From NCBI GenBank assembly GCA_046349635.1, contig JAXMBX010000005.1, positions 96,062 to 160,061 on the forward strand: a stretch of DNA of 64,000 nt, in the 5' to 3' direction. The DNA comes from JAXMBX01 sp046349635. GTDB taxonomy: Bacteria > Planctomycetota > Planctomycetia > Planctomycetales > Planctomycetaceae. The translations under genes were made by a program, and so were the position numbers. Within the stretch, counting starts at the first letter, position 1; the number at the start of each line of letters is the position of its first letter. The notes beneath the pieces are model-generated. The model had not been told where the DNA came from, ran no database searches, and saw only the letters and a program-made list of their open reading frames with translations. Positions 1 through 8,218 of the stretch are shown here, piece after piece.

Positions 1-2
1 CG

Positions 3-332
3 AAGCTGGAGCAGGTTTTTCGTGCCCTGTCGGACCCGACCCGATTGCGGATCATGAACCTGTTGAGTGAGGGGGAGATGTGTGTCTGCGACCTGGTTTC
101 GATTCTGGGGGCGTTGCAGCCGGCGGTCTCACGGCATTTGTCCTATCTGCGCAAGGTTGGGCTTGTCCTGGCCCGCAAAGAGGGTCTGTGGGTGCATTAT
201 CGCCTGGCGGATCCGAAGACAGGCTTTCACAGGAAGCTGTTGGAATGTCTGACTTCCGGAGAAGAACAGTGGGGGCAGTTGGGCAAGGATCGCAAACAGT
301 TGCGATGTGAGGGGCGCTCCGACTGCTGCTGA
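3..332 (+). CDS. arsR: ArsR-family metalloregulator, 5' end outside window
   Basis: Winged-helix repressor of the ArsR/SmtB family that controls the arsenic genes which follow. The reading frame is open from base 3 of the window, so the true start lies to the left. The visible part opens with the family's typical helix (VFRALSDPTRLRIMNLL). It continues through the CVCDL segment, which matches the ELCVCDL-type metalloid-binding helix (ArsR proteins bind As(III) through cysteines there), into the recognition helix (QPAVSRHLSYLRKVGLV) and the wing (KEGLWVHYRL). A Cys pair ends the protein. It is followed 26-45 bases later by arsC and then acr3 on the same strand, so it is probably the first gene of an autoregulated operon. 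The operator would be off the left edge. Confidence 0.93.
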   Translation, partial: KLEQVFRALSDPTRLRIMNLLSEGEMCVCDLVSILGALQPAVSRHLSYLRKVGLVLARKEGLWVHYRLADPKTGFHRKLLECLTSGEEQWGQLGKDRKQLRCEGRSDCC

Positions 333-376
333 TTTTTTTCGATGTTACATTCGCCTGGGTGAATATAGAGAGTGTG

Positions 377-820
377 ATGAAACCAAAGGTAAACGTGTTG
401 TTTCTCTGTACGGGGAATTCCTGCCGCAGCCAGATGGCCGAAGGGTGGTGTCGCGCACTGCGCGGGGATATGTACGAAGCCTACTCGGCGGGAGTCGAAC
501 CCCAGGGAATGAATCCTCGGGCGGTGCAGGTGATGCGGGAAGCAGGGATCGATCTTTCGCAGGGGCGTTCGAAACACCTTTCCGAACTGGCGGGAATCAA
601 CTTCGACGTCGTGATCACGGTCTGTGGGCACGCCCGGGAGACCTGTCCCGTCCTTCCGGGGGTCAAAATGGTTCACGTTCCCTTTGATGATCCTCCGCGA
701 CTGGCCGAGTCCAGCCGGAGCGAGGAAGAAGTGCTGGGACACTATCGGCGCGTGCGGGATGAAATCCGTGCGTTTATTGAATCGCGAGAATTTGAATCGA
801 AAGTCAAACAGGATGTCTGA
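377..820 (+). CDS. arsC: Arsenate reductase, low-molecular-weight phosphatase type
   Basis: Cytoplasmic arsenate reductase of the thioredoxin-coupled type related to low-molecular-weight tyrosine phosphatases; it turns arsenate into arsenite for export. The P-loop CTGNSCRSQMAE near the N-terminus carries the catalytic Cys and the Arg. The CGHARETCPVLPG segment supplies the later redox cysteines, and HVPFDDP carries the general-acid Asp region. About 147 aa, normal for the family. The start is taken at the ATG at 377, which has a GAGAG-type site before it. An in-frame GTG at 359 would add six residues. The stop overlaps the start of acr3 by 8 bases, which implies translational coupling. Confidence 0.93.
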   Translation: MKPKVNVLFLCTGNSCRSQMAEGWCRALRGDMYEAYSAGVEPQGMNPRAVQVMREAGIDLSQGRSKHLSELAGINFDVVITVCGHARETCPVLPGVKMVHVPFDDPPRLAESSRSEEEVLGHYRRVRDEIRAFIESREFESKVKQDV

Positions 821-1871
821 GAACAAGTGCCGTCGGTTGGGTTTTCTGGATCGGATGCTCACGCTCTGGATTTTCCTGGCGATGGGAGCGGGGGTGGCCG
901 TCGGGCACTTCGTGCCGCATGTCGAATCGCTGATCCATGGCTTTCAGATCGGGACCACGAACGTCCTGATTGCCGCCGGGTTGATTCTGATGATGTATCC
1001 GCCGCTGGCGAAGGTGCGATACGAAGAGTTGGGTGAAGTGTTTCGAAATTGGAAGATCCTGGGATTATCACTGATCCAGAACTGGGTGATTGGACCTGTG
1101 CTGATGTTCGGACTGGCGATCGCGTTTCTGCAGGACAAGCCGGAATACATGGTCGGCCTGATCCTGGTCGGGTTGGCACGATGCATTGCGATGGTGATTG
1201 TCTGGAATGAATTGGCGCAGGGGGACAACGAATACGCGGCGGGGCTCGTCGCGTTTAACAGCGTGTTTCAGGTGCTGTTTTACAGTCTCTATGCGTGGGT
1301 GTTCATCACGCTGATTCCCCCCCTGTTCGGATTGCGGGGAACCGCGGTGGAAATCAGCATCGGTGAGATTGCCCAGAGCGTCTTCATTTACCTCGGCATT
1401 CCGTTCCTGGGGGGGATGTTCACGCGCTTGTGTCTGCTAAGAGTAAAGGGAAAAGAATGGTATGAGCGGGTTTTTATTCCCGCGATCAGCCCGATCACCC
1501 TGGTATCTTTGTTATTCACAATCTTCGTGATGTTCAGCTTGAAGGGGAACCTGATCGTCCAGATTCCGCTGGATGTGCTGCGGATCGCGATTCCGCTCCT
1601 GATCTATTTCGTGGTGATGTTTCTCGTGAGTTTCTGGATGGGGAAGCGGGTCGGAGCGGATTATTCCAAGACGGTGACGATCGCCTTCACGGCCGCGAGC
1701 AACAATTTCGAGCTGGCGATTGCCGTCGCGGTCGCAATCTTCGGGATCAATTCCGGGGCCGCGTTTGCGGCGGTGATTGGCCCGTTGGTCGAGGTTCCCG
1801 TGATGATCGGGCTGGTGAGTCTCTCCCAGATCTGGCTGCGGAAAACATACGGTCAGAGTGTCCTGCCGTGA
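813..1871 (+). CDS. acr3: ACR3-family arsenite efflux permease
   Basis: Inner-membrane arsenite exporter of the ACR3 branch of the BART superfamily, about 352 aa with roughly ten hydrophobic segments. The fourth-helix motif GLARCIAMVIVW contains the Cys required for arsenite transport in ACR3 proteins. FTAASNNFELAIAVAVAIFG is the conserved late motif. The frame is open further upstream, but the ATG at 813 is chosen because it overlaps the arsC stop (ATGTCTGA) and gives the normal family N-terminus. It completes the arsR-arsC-acr3 set: sensing, arsenate reduction and arsenite export. Confidence 0.95.
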   Translation: MSENKCRRLGFLDRMLTLWIFLAMGAGVAVGHFVPHVESLIHGFQIGTTNVLIAAGLILMMYPPLAKVRYEELGEVFRNWKILGLSLIQNWVIGPVLMFGLAIAFLQDKPEYMVGLILVGLARCIAMVIVWNELAQGDNEYAAGLVAFNSVFQVLFYSLYAWVFITLIPPLFGLRGTAVEISIGEIAQSVFIYLGIPFLGGMFTRLCLLRVKGKEWYERVFIPAISPITLVSLLFTIFVMFSLKGNLIVQIPLDVLRIAIPLLIYFVVMFLVSFWMGKRVGADYSKTVTIAFTAASNNFELAIAVAVAIFGINSGAAFAAVIGPLVEVPVMIGLVSLSQIWLRKTYGQSVLP

Positions 1872-1883
1872 AAATTAAGGGCT

Positions 1884-1913
1884 TTGCCGGATGATTAGCG
1901 CGGTCGGTACAAT
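1884..1913 (+). promoter_or_regulatory. Candidate sigma-70 promoter for the next hypothetical gene
   Basis: TTGCCG (1884-1889) and TACAAT (1908-1913), 18 bases apart, end about 26 bases before the start at 1940. The match is by eye only; the -35 box is imperfect. Confidence 0.4.
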
Positions 1914-1939
1914 GACGCGACTGGGGAAATGACTGCGTG

Positions 1940-2506
1940 ATGAAGAGATCAGGGGAAATGGAACTGTCCTTAATTGGCTATTTTTTGCGGCGGACGAAGA
2001 TTCCGCCGAATTGGGAACCGTTTCTTCCCTCAACTCTGACGGAAGTCTGCACCGTCAGCCACTGTATGAATCCACCGTCCGAGGGCTGGATCAACCGCTG
2101 GTTGCACAACGATCTCGGTTTTTTCAACACGCAAGCTGATGCCTTATCGATGACGGTGGACTCTCCCCACGAACATCATCTGTTCGCTTACCGCCTGCTG
2201 CTGGTGCGATTTGATCGGGGAAATCGTGACCCGATCTCATTGCCGGAGTTGGCGGTCGAGTATTTGTCGAACGACTTTGTTTCGCTCGGGTTCGACGTGG
2301 TCAGTAAGTCGGTCTCTGCCTTCTTCGAATGTTCGCCGTTGTCCTGCAATGGCCTGTCGAAAGAGTTCCCGGTCAACCGGTTCTGTCTGCTCAGCACTCT
2401 GGCCGAAGCCGAGGCGTTCGCGGAACATTGTTCCCGCGAAGAGCCTGAGCCGGGGCCGTATTACGTCGTGGAAGTAATGCGCGAGAACGACCTTGGTAAC
2501 GGTTAG
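1940..2506 (+). CDS. Hypothetical protein, about 188 aa
   Basis: I do not recognise this protein. It is soluble, mixed alpha/beta in appearance, with no signal peptide or membrane segment. It has several aromatic and Cys-containing stretches (EVCTVSHCMN near residue 37, FFECSPLSCNGL near 140) and an acidic C-terminal third (SREEPEPGPYYVVEVMREND). It follows acr3 by 68 bases but probably has its own promoter. Its stop overlaps the stop of the convergent NHL gene by 4 bases. A GTG lies directly before the chosen ATG. Confidence 0.7.
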   Translation: MKRSGEMELSLIGYFLRRTKIPPNWEPFLPSTLTEVCTVSHCMNPPSEGWINRWLHNDLGFFNTQADALSMTVDSPHEHHLFAYRLLLVRFDRGNRDPISLPELAVEYLSNDFVSLGFDVVSKSVSAFFECSPLSCNGLSKEFPVNRFCLLSTLAEAEAFAEHCSREEPEPGPYYVVEVMRENDLGNG

Positions 2507-3525
2507 TTGACCCCCGCCAGTTTCACGCGGACGAGCTTGATCAGACGGCCGGAGACGTTCCAGTCCTGGACGTACAGGTTGCCGTCCTTGTCCCAGTAGG
2601 ACCCATGCGTCCCGCTGAAGATCCCTTCGACCCATTTGTCCTGCGGCACGTTGTAATTCAATCCTAATTTCAGATCGGGATTGTTCCCGAGGACGGCAAT
2701 GATGGTGTTGGTCTTGTCGAGTATCACCAGGCGGCCATGCAGATCGGGAACGGAGACATAATCCCCCTGGATCGCGGCGGAGGTGGGCATCCCCAGACCG
2801 GTGATGACTTCGGCGATGAATTCTCCCTCCAGGCTGTAGTGCAGCAGACGTCCCTTGGGTTGGTGGTTCCGGTCGCAGATCAGGAGACGGGGCGGGTCGT
2901 AACGGGTGTCGAGGACCATCCCGTGCGCGGTGTTGAACTCTTTGAGCTCATTTCCCTTGGTCCCGAAGTAGGACAGAAATTTGCCGGTCTTGTCGAACTT
3001 GAAGATGTGATTGCTGGCGTAACCATCGGAGAGGAAGATATCGCCGTTCGGGCCGACGTCGATGGCGGTCGGACTGAATTTGCTTTTCGGATCGAGTCCC
3101 GATTCCTTGGGGAAGGGGAGCTTCAGGACGATGGCACCGGTCTGGGCGTTGAACTTGATCCCTTCCGCGGCGTTGTTGCGCGCGCCGTAGATGAACTCCC
3201 CGTCTGCCTCGGACCGGATTTTCATGTCGTGAATGGCGGAGTATTCATCTCCCAGAAAACGTCGGACGACTTTCCCCTCGGGCGAAAAGACGAAGACGCC
3301 AATGTTCGCGCTGGTGTAGATATTCCCCTCCTTGTCGACGACCACCCCGCCGTGCGTTCCGCCGAGAACCGATTTGCCATCCGGTCCGAGCCCCCAGCCC
3401 GGGACGGTATCGAAGGTCATGAGGCCACAACCCATGCGGACGGGCTTGACCGGTTCCGCCGCGAATCCGGCTACGGAGAGACTGAAAACGAGGAGGAGTG
3501 CGAGGCAGGGGCGGAGAACGTTCAT
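2503..3525 (-). CDS. Exported NHL/SMP-30-like beta-propeller protein
   Basis: Secreted six-bladed propeller of the NHL/gluconolactonase-like type, 340 aa. Residues 1-22 form a clear signal peptide ending in SVAGFAA. The body repeats blade-like units with glycine and aspartate turns: GGVVVDKEGNIYTSANIGVF, TAIDVGPNGDIFLSDGY, HGSYWDKDGNLYVQDW. Family members bind sugars, lactones or protein partners, but no active-site set is distinctive enough to name a reaction. An AAGGAA site precedes the ATG. It stands alone between convergent and divergent neighbours. The function remains general: an extracytoplasmic binding or hydrolytic propeller. Confidence 0.8.
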   Translation of the reverse strand: MNVLRPCLALLLVFSLSVAGFAAEPVKPVRMGCGLMTFDTVPGWGLGPDGKSVLGGTHGGVVVDKEGNIYTSANIGVFVFSPEGKVVRRFLGDEYSAIHDMKIRSEADGEFIYGARNNAAEGIKFNAQTGAIVLKLPFPKESGLDPKSKFSPTAIDVGPNGDIFLSDGYASNHIFKFDKTGKFLSYFGTKGNELKEFNTAHGMVLDTRYDPPRLLICDRNHQPKGRLLHYSLEGEFIAEVITGLGMPTSAAIQGDYVSVPDLHGRLVILDKTNTIIAVLGNNPDLKLGLNYNVPQDKWVEGIFSGTHGSYWDKDGNLYVQDWNVSGRLIKLVRVKLAGVN

Positions 3526-3749
3526 GGTGAAGTTCCTTGGGCTGAGCGCACGAGGGTTCGCGCCGGAAGCTGAGATTTAAAAGGGGTGAAGATTGGGGAC
3601 AGACTATTACTGTCGGGGATGGCGGAGAGAAAAGCAAGACCCCGTGCTGCGGGGAACTGATGAAATCGATCCGACGCGGGTGCGGACGATTTCCACGTTC
3701 CGTACAATACTTGCCGCGCAGAATTTAACGACAGGAGATCGCCGGAACG

Positions 3750-5045
3750 ATGGCAACAACTTTGAAGCATCAGCCCCGAGTCGGAATAGCGGCGCGCTGT
3801 CCGATTTATTATGGCTGGGTGCAGGTGATCCTGGCGGCGGTGGCCATGACCGCGACCCTGCCAGGACGGACGCATGGCCTGAGCCTCGTCACGGAACCGC
3901 TGCTGCAGGATCTGAAATTCGACCGGGTTACGTTTGCCAATCTCAACCTGGCGGCCACGATTCTGGGAGCGGCCATGGGGATTGTCGCCGGGTGGGTGAT
4001 CGACCGCTGGGGAACCCGCAAGGCTGCTGTTCTCGCTGGACTGCTTCTTGCCTTTTCCGTCTTTGGATTGTGCTGGTCGCGCGGGATTGCGACGTCCCTC
4101 ATTGCGCTTACCGGTATTCGAGCATTCGGGCAGAGTGCCCTGTCCGTCATCAGCATGGCGATGGTCGGCAAGTGGTTTGTCCGCAGGCTGGGTATGGCAA
4201 TGGGAATGTTCGCACTGTTGATCACGATCGGCTTTATCGCGACTGTGCTGGGGGTAGGAGACGCGGTCCAGAAAGTCGCGGGCCCCGTTACTGGAATCCC
4301 ACCCGTCTATGCACATCCCGAGGCGTGGCGGACTGTCTGGAACGGGATCGGGTGGTGGCTCCTCATCGGTTTTGTCCCGCTGGCGTGGCTGTTCGTGCGC
4401 GATACTCCCGAAAGCTGCAGTCTACTTCCCGATGCTCCCGCTCGGGAAAGCACTCCCCCCCTTGTTGCTGACATCTCGTTCGCTTCCGCGCTGCGGACCC
4501 CCGCATTCTGGGTCTTTGTGTTAACGACGGGGCTTTTCAATCTGATTTTCTCGGGGGTGACTTTGTTCAATGAATCGATCCTCACTGAGCGAGGCTTTCC
4601 GCCACAGTCGGCCGCGCAGTGTCTGGCAACAGTGACTGCGGGAGGACTGCTGGCAAATCTGATTGCGGGAGCGTTTAACAGTTCTGTTTCGCTCCGCAGA
4701 CTGCTAGGAATCGGGATGTTGATCCTGGCGGGGGCACTCGCCTATTTTCCCAGGATGAAAACGGCTACTGACCTCCAGATGTATGCCATTGCGGTCGGGG
4801 TTTCCGGCGGGTTCATCACGGTCGTTTTTTTCGCCCTGTGGGGACAACTTTATGGCCGCTCAGAGCTGGGGAGAATTCAGGGAGCCGCCCAGGTCATCAC
4901 CACTCTCTCTTCCGCAGCCGGGCCGTTGGTCTTGGCGGGAAGCCATGACTATCTCGGCTCGTATGCCCCGGCGATGCTGGGACTCGCGGTGGTCTCCGCG
5001 GTTTTGACGATTGCCAGCGTCCTGGTTCCGTTGCCGAAGCGATGA
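3750..5045 (+). CDS. MFS transporter
   Basis: Twelve-segment major facilitator superfamily carrier, 431 aa. The N-terminal half begins at CPIYYGWVQVILAAVAMTAT. The loop between helices 2 and 3 is GWVIDRWGTRKAAV, a variant of the MFS signature. The second half starts near residue 250 with FASALRTPAFWVFVLTTGLF, a pattern seen in the monocarboxylate/oxalate-formate antiporter-like group. The substrate cannot be told. AGGAGA precedes the ATG by ten bases. It overlaps nothing upstream and is followed 98 bases later by a secreted sialidase-like gene on the same strand, which might share its transcript. Confidence 0.85.
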   Translation: MATTLKHQPRVGIAARCPIYYGWVQVILAAVAMTATLPGRTHGLSLVTEPLLQDLKFDRVTFANLNLAATILGAAMGIVAGWVIDRWGTRKAAVLAGLLLAFSVFGLCWSRGIATSLIALTGIRAFGQSALSVISMAMVGKWFVRRLGMAMGMFALLITIGFIATVLGVGDAVQKVAGPVTGIPPVYAHPEAWRTVWNGIGWWLLIGFVPLAWLFVRDTPESCSLLPDAPARESTPPLVADISFASALRTPAFWVFVLTTGLFNLIFSGVTLFNESILTERGFPPQSAAQCLATVTAGGLLANLIAGAFNSSVSLRRLLGIGMLILAGALAYFPRMKTATDLQMYAIAVGVSGGFITVVFFALWGQLYGRSELGRIQGAAQVITTLSSAAGPLVLAGSHDYLGSYAPAMLGLAVVSAVLTIASVLVPLPKR

Positions 5046-5143
5046 GTCGGCGAGGAAACGGCCTCTATCTATTCGCGAAAAAGTCTTGTAGCTTGGGAGG
5101 GACAAAGTTCCCTTTCCTTGATTCGAACAAGAGTGAGTGCGCG

Positions 5144-6991
5144 ATGCGTTCCTGCACGGCCTTTGTTGTTTTTCTTCTGGGGACATTCGCTCCGGCGATT
5201 CAGGCCCAGACCGGCACGATTCATGAGCCGGTCCGCTATGTTGGTGGGCCGGTGGTGCATCACAACATGCATGATGGGCAGTTGCGCCCGGCTGTCGGCG
5301 TCGAAACATTCCAGGTGATGCGCGCGAATCGCACCCATCCGGAACAGGCGGACAGCTTCGGTTGGACCTATAACCATGCCCCCATGATCTGCTATTGGAA
5401 CAACAGGTTCTATCTTGAGTACCTGAGCAATCCGGTGGGGGAACATGTCGCCCCCGGTCAGACGCTGCTGTGCAGTTCCGTGGATGGCCGGCAGTGGAGC
5501 GCGCCCGAGGTGGTGTTTCCGATCTATGAACTCAAATCCCCCGATCCGCTCAGCACGACCGCCATGATGCACCAGCGGATGGGGTTCTTCATCGCTCCGG
5601 ATGATCGCCTGCTGCTGTGTGCGTTCTATGGCCATGCCCCCAATCCTTTCAACAAGGGAGGCATCGGCCGGGTCGTCCGTGAGCTGCACAAGGATGGCTC
5701 TCTGGGGCCGATCTATTTCCTCCGCTACAACGAACAATCAGGCTGGGGAGAGAAGAATACCCGCTACCCGTTCTACAAGCGTTCCACGGATGCCGGTTTT
5801 GTGGCTGCCTGTGATGCCCTGATGGACAATCGCCTCATGCGGCAACAGTGGTGGGACGAGGAACATCTGGACGACGACGCCTTCGCCGCCGCGGCACTTG
5901 AGAAACGGCAGGCGTTCAACTGGTATCACCGCAAGGATGGCAAACTTGTTGGGCTATGGAAATGGTCGCTGGCCGCCCTCTCCTCCGATGAGGGGAAAAC
6001 CTGGTCAAACCCGGTCAAAGTGCCCACGTTACAGATGACCGGAGCGAAGATCTCGGGCCGTCGCACGAGCGATGGGCGGTTCGCGCTGATCTATAACCCG
6101 AATCTGGATGATGACCACCGCTGGCCGCTCGCGATTGTCACCAGTGAGGATGGAGTTCTGTTCGACAACATGCTCTGCACACACGGCGAAGTGCCACCCC
6201 GCCGTTTCGCAGGCCGTTACAAGGACTTCGGGCCGCAATACAACCGGATTGCGGAGGAAGGGAATGGGGAACCTCCCGGCCCGGATCTGTGGGTGACGTA
6301 CAGCATGAACAAGGAGGACATCTGGGTCAGCCGGGTTCCGGTCCCCGTCCGGCATGCGGTGCAGGGGCCCGTTCACGACAACTTCGACAATCTGAAAACC
6401 GCAGATCCGGTGACCGACTGGAACATCTATTCTCCCCGTTGGGCACCGGTTGCTGTCGCGGATTTTCCCGATGCGGCGAACAAAAGTCTCGAACTGCAGG
6501 ACAAGGATCCATACGACTATGCCCGTGCGGTCCGCGTGTTCCCTGAAACGAAATCGGCCCACGTCCAGTTCAAGGTTCAGCCCGGACAGAATAAGGTGGG
6601 GCGTCTGGAGATTGAACTGATGGACCGTTTTGGTCACAGACCGGTCCGGTTGGTCGTCGCTGATGATGGACAGGTCAAACTTCTCAACGAGACAGCGCTC
6701 ACCACTCTTGCTCCTTATCAAGCAAAGGAGTGGTATCACGTCGAACTTAAGGTGGATGTCGCGAAGCAGAGTTTCGACGTTTGGCTGGCGGGCAAGTCGG
6801 TCGCGTCGAATGTTCCGTTCGCGGAATTCGTGAAGAGCGTTGAGCGGATTTCTTTCCGGACCGGACCTCGACGGGACGGCCCGACGCTCAAAACGACGAC
6901 CGAAGGAGAACCAGACCGGGTCACGCCGAATCCGGATCTCCCAGAACCGCTCGCGGTGTTTCACATTGATGATGTGAAAATTGAACCGTGA
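5144..6991 (+). CDS. Exported sialidase-like (BNR/Asp-box) protein
   Basis: About 615 aa, exported. The frame is open 34 codons further up, but the ATG at 5144 gives a clean signal peptide (MRSCTAFVVFLLGTFAPAIQ) cleaved near AIQA. Three Asp-box-like turns (SSVDGRQWS, SSDEGKTWS, TSEDGVLFD) mark a six-bladed sialidase-type propeller in residues of about 80-430. The last 180 residues form a jelly-roll-like domain (HVQFKVQPGQNKVGRLEIEL, WYHVELKVDV), as in LamG or 3-keto-disaccharide hydrolase modules. Planctomycetes have many such proteins, and few have known substrates. Glycoside hydrolysis is inferred from the fold only. It ends just before the convergent metallo-beta-lactamase gene. Confidence 0.8.
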   Translation: MRSCTAFVVFLLGTFAPAIQAQTGTIHEPVRYVGGPVVHHNMHDGQLRPAVGVETFQVMRANRTHPEQADSFGWTYNHAPMICYWNNRFYLEYLSNPVGEHVAPGQTLLCSSVDGRQWSAPEVVFPIYELKSPDPLSTTAMMHQRMGFFIAPDDRLLLCAFYGHAPNPFNKGGIGRVVRELHKDGSLGPIYFLRYNEQSGWGEKNTRYPFYKRSTDAGFVAACDALMDNRLMRQQWWDEEHLDDDAFAAAALEKRQAFNWYHRKDGKLVGLWKWSLAALSSDEGKTWSNPVKVPTLQMTGAKISGRRTSDGRFALIYNPNLDDDHRWPLAIVTSEDGVLFDNMLCTHGEVPPRRFAGRYKDFGPQYNRIAEEGNGEPPGPDLWVTYSMNKEDIWVSRVPVPVRHAVQGPVHDNFDNLKTADPVTDWNIYSPRWAPVAVADFPDAANKSLELQDKDPYDYARAVRVFPETKSAHVQFKVQPGQNKVGRLEIELMDRFGHRPVRLVVADDGQVKLLNETALTTLAPYQAKEWYHVELKVDVAKQSFDVWLAGKSVASNVPFAEFVKSVERISFRTGPRRDGPTLKTTTEGEPDRVTPNPDLPEPLAVFHIDDVKIEP

Positions 6992-6999
6992 GATAAGAG

Positions 7000-7941
7000 T
7001 TACTTGGCTTTGGTTCCTAATTCTCTCGCGATTGCCGCATCGAAATTCTTTTTCTGGGCGATGATCCATTTTCTGTAGCCTTCTGGATCGACCCAGGCTT
7101 TGGCACCTTCCTTTGCTGCTCGGGCCAGTTTGGCGTCGTAGTTGAAAGCCTCCGTGTGGGCCATCAGCCAGATGTCGGGCTTCAGGTCTTCCAGAACCCG
7201 GAGCGTCCGCTGGTAGTCTTCGCGAATCCCCGGATAGGAGGGATCTTTTGCGACGCGATAGCCGGGGTTCACGCTGGTGCCATTGGGAAAGACGACGGTG
7301 AAGGTCTGGCCTTCGTCGGTCAATTTCATGACGAAGGTGGTCGAACCGCGCGTATGGCCGTTGGTCAGGAGCGCTGTAATGGCCACGTCCCCGAGCTTGA
7401 GGACATCTCCATCATGGAAGACCTGATCGACTTTGGCCGGCTCGAAGCCGAATTCCGGAGATTTGCCATAGTGGAAGTCGAGTTTGCCGCCCGACTCGAA
7501 CAGGTCTTTCTCTTCCCGGATGACGGCGATCTGCGAGCCGGAGAGTTTCTGCAGATAGGCGTGACCGCCGGCATGATCGATGTGGGCATGCCCGATGAGG
7601 AGTAGCTTGATCTCCTCAGGCTTGAAACCGAGCTTCCGGATCGAGGCTTCAATCATCGGCCCGGATCCGGGCATGCCGGTGTTCAGGATAATGTGACCTT
7701 CCGGCGTCGTGATCAGGTAGACGCTCAAGCCCTTCGTGCCGACGAAATAAATCGGTCCGATGATTTTGGCGGGCTCAGCAGGCTCGTCCCATTTCAGCGC
7801 GGTCCGGGCGGTCTTGAGAAACAACGCGGGATCGTTCGCCAGTTTCTGGAGATCGATCTGCGCAGAGACCGGTGTCGCAAGTCCCATCAGCAAGACCGTC
7901 AACATCACGCCAATCCGAAGATTTCCCGTCAGAATCAACAT
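7000..7941 (-). CDS. Subclass B3-type metallo-beta-lactamase fold hydrolase
   Basis: Exported zinc hydrolase, 313 aa, with a signal peptide cleaved near residue 27 (ATPVSA/QID). Zinc ligands follow the B3 pattern: HAHIDH at about residues 118-123, His196 in NGHTRGSTTFVM and His262 in LMAHTEAF. The lead-in GPIYFVGTKGLSVYLITTPE is typical of B3 enzymes of the L1/GOB/THIN-B group. B3 lactamases open the beta-lactam ring in the periplasm, but close relatives in environmental bacteria may act on other substrates. A GGAGG site sits a few bases before the ATG. A sulfatase remnant and a palindromic promoter lie just upstream on the same strand and could now drive this gene. Confidence 0.85.
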   Translation of the reverse strand: MLILTGNLRIGVMLTVLLMGLATPVSAQIDLQKLANDPALFLKTARTALKWDEPAEPAKIIGPIYFVGTKGLSVYLITTPEGHIILNTGMPGSGPMIEASIRKLGFKPEEIKLLLIGHAHIDHAGGHAYLQKLSGSQIAVIREEKDLFESGGKLDFHYGKSPEFGFEPAKVDQVFHDGDVLKLGDVAITALLTNGHTRGSTTFVMKLTDEGQTFTVVFPNGTSVNPGYRVAKDPSYPGIREDYQRTLRVLEDLKPDIWLMAHTEAFNYDAKLARAAKEGAKAWVDPEGYRKWIIAQKKNFDAAIARELGTKAK

Positions 7942-7978
7942 GCGAGCCTCCGTATCGCGTCTGGTCTTTGGAGCAGCT

Positions 7979-8143
7979 CTACTTCTTCAGGTCCACCGTC
8001 ACCTTTTTGATGGTGCCGGAGAATTCGAAAGGGGGCGTGTACACCTCATCCACGGGGGAGCCGGTATCCGCACCGATGTCCATCGTTGTCAGGACGTTGC
8101 GGAGTGTTGACGGGAGAACGGCATCGCGAAAGCGAATGTGGAC
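7979..8143 (-). pseudogene. Sulfatase 3' remnant (last about 54 codons)
   Basis: On the minus strand the frame reads a typical arylsulfatase C-terminus: MDIGADTGSPVDEVYTPPFE followed by a segment ending in TIKKVTVDLKK and a TAG stop. This tail (GxDTGxPV, then PFxFxGxxKKVTxDL) closes many family S1 sulfatases. An in-frame stop lies directly upstream of position 8143, and there is no room for the roughly 450 missing residues. The first 17 codons of the frame do not resemble the family. It is therefore a leftover 3' end, 37 bases upstream of the lactamase gene. Confidence 0.72.
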
Positions 8144-8146
8144 CTA

Positions 8147-8174
8147 ATTGTAGCATTTTAGACAACGTTGTCTA
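8147..8174 (-). promoter_or_regulatory. Promoter overlapping the palindrome, reading toward the lactamase gene
   Basis: On the minus strand TAGACA (8174-8169) and TACAAT (8152-8147) are 16 bases apart, a good sigma-70 match. The -35 box lies inside the 18-bp palindrome. Transcription would begin near 8140, inside the sulfatase remnant, and continue into the metallo-beta-lactamase gene. Confidence 0.5.
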
Positions 8175-8175
8175 A
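8158..8175. promoter_or_regulatory. Perfect 18-bp palindromic operator candidate
   Basis: TTAGACAACGTTGTCTAA is its own reverse complement. A central AACGTT with outer GAC/GTC arms is the usual form of LacI/GalR-family operators; a TetR-type site is also possible. No regulator gene lies next to it. Confidence 0.6.
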
Positions 8176-8218
8176 TGGGAGCGCTGACGATCCGCCGGAC
8201 GGTTTTCAACTCGTTCCC

